In this document: in pieces, positions 63,568 through 64,000 of the stretch
Layout of the letters: the number at the start of each line of letters is the position of its first letter
How positions within the stretch are numbered: the stretch's first letter is position 1
NCBI GenBank assembly: GCA_964525605.1
Contig: CAZGKT010000004.1
Coordinates: 62,001 to 126,000, forward strand
Direction: 5' to 3'
Source: CAVTWJ01 sp964525605
GTDB taxonomy: Bacteria; Oederibacteriota; Muellerivitia; Muellerivitales; Muellerivitaceae
Length of the DNA: 64,000 bases
The notes under the pieces: generated by a model
The model's database searches: none
Seen by the model: the letters and a program-made list of their open reading frames with translations, nothing else
Told to the model about the DNA's origin: nothing
Position numbers and translations under genes: made by a program

Positions 63568-64000
63568 ATGAGAATGAATCTTGAAACATTACCGCTTGCC
63601 CTAGCGCTTGGTTTGGTTCTGGGCGCCCCGGCAGCTTCTTGGGCACAAGGACAGCCGACCAATATGTCCAGGACGAAAGTGGATTTCAACAAGGACGTTT
63701 TGCCTATTCTCCAAAGAAGCTGTTTTTCATGCCATGCGCCCGAATTATCCGCCAAACCCTCCATGCTCCCCGACCCTGTTCTCATGAAAAGACAGGAAGG
63801 GGAAGTCGGGGACGCGCAAGATGCCTTGACCATGGGGGCAAAATTTCCTTTTCCAGACGATTCGGCCCCACGGAAACAGTTGGATCATATGGAAAAGAAA
63901 CTGCGCCACAACCAGATGCCCCCTGAAATACAAAAAAAACTGGGCCTAGGCGCTTCCCTTTCTGATGCGGAACGCCAACTCCTGCTTGATTGGATTACCC
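63568..64000 (+). CDS. c-type cytochrome-like protein with planctomycete-type haem domain, cut by window edge
   Basis: 144 codons are visible. A signal peptide ends ASWAQ (about residue 27). Then FNKDVLPILQRSCFSCHAPE, the CxxCH haem site (C52, C55, H56), in the arrangement of the PSCyt1 domains where D-V-x-P-I-L precedes the motif. LRHNQMPPE gives a candidate axial Met, as in cytochrome c. It is co-transcribed with the Fur-box porin, 16 nt upstream, and the remainder lies outside the window. It would carry electrons in the periplasm. Confidence 0.8.
   Translation, partial: MRMNLETLPLALALGLVLGAPAASWAQGQPTNMSRTKVDFNKDVLPILQRSCFSCHAPELSAKPSMLPDPVLMKRQEGEVGDAQDALTMGAKFPFPDDSAPRKQLDHMEKKLRHNQMPPEIQKKLGLGASLSDAERQLLLDWIT

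Overview
The window looks like a chromosomal contig piece from a Gram-negative (diderm) bacterium of an uncultivated lineage. Signs of an outer membrane are several predicted beta-barrels, SurA-type periplasmic chaperones, many lipoprotein signal peptides and a DsbD. Thr/Pro-rich linkers ending in a FlgD-like C-terminal domain recall surface proteins of poorly sampled phyla (FCPU426-like genomes come to mind, but this is a low-confidence guess). No rRNA, tRNA, CRISPR array, insertion sequence or prophage gene was recognised.

Layout. 0-7 kb: thiL-argJ, a phosphoglycolate-phosphatase-like HAD enzyme, a zinc-ribbon membrane protein, an AraC/Ogt fusion, and an NRAMP-related transporter behind a Fur box. 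6.4-15.1 kb (all minus): mfd, a cold-shock protein, a DUF3553 protein, then three consecutive SurA-like proteins, the last fused to a predicted outer-membrane barrel, followed by an S4 RNA-binding protein; a 52-residue zinc-finger protein lies upstream. 15.5-20.8 kb: a compact minus-strand operon of adenylate cyclase, AAA+ ATPase, CutA, histidine kinase, response regulator and a CTP-type lipid kinase. 20.9-25 kb: phosphoglucomutase/phosphomannomutase and a ManC-like protein with a degenerate mutase half. 25-31.2 kb: Mrp-type Fe-S carrier, small rubredoxin-like protein, DsbD, LacI regulator, deacetylase-like protein.

31.2-35.1 kb: a nitrogen locus with two amt-PII pairs in tandem, a sigma-54 promoter candidate in front of the first, and rho-independent terminators after each PII gene. 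A third PII gene, lacking the T-loop tyrosine, lies at 42.4 kb downstream of a BBP2-type porin. 35.4-41 kb: TPR protein, HtpX, and a four-gene operon (esterase, HEAT protein, zinc-ribbon membrane protein, polytopic membrane protein). 41.2-49 kb: AT-rich lipoprotein, porin, a pair of paralogous glycosyltransferase-like proteins, small zinc-ribbon proteins, a zinc-ribbon/NHL protein and a 43-residue basic protein. 49-55 kb: Smr protein, ilvD, cupredoxin-like lipoprotein, secreted unknowns. 55-64 kb: a 1006-residue SBBP-repeat surface protein with a G10 tract, a decayed SGNH hydrolase gene, an NHL protein, a GAF-GGDEF diguanylate cyclase, a barrel-like protein and a Fur-box-controlled porin plus c-type cytochrome running off the end.

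Themes: envelope biogenesis and surface display, nitrogen sensing, iron-responsive control (two almost identical Fur-box promoters 56 kb apart), and nucleotide second messengers. The least familiar items are the chaperone-barrel fusion, the Fur-box porin/cytochrome unit, the G10 tract, the tyrosine-less PII and the shared zinc-ribbon/PT-linker/TM architecture.
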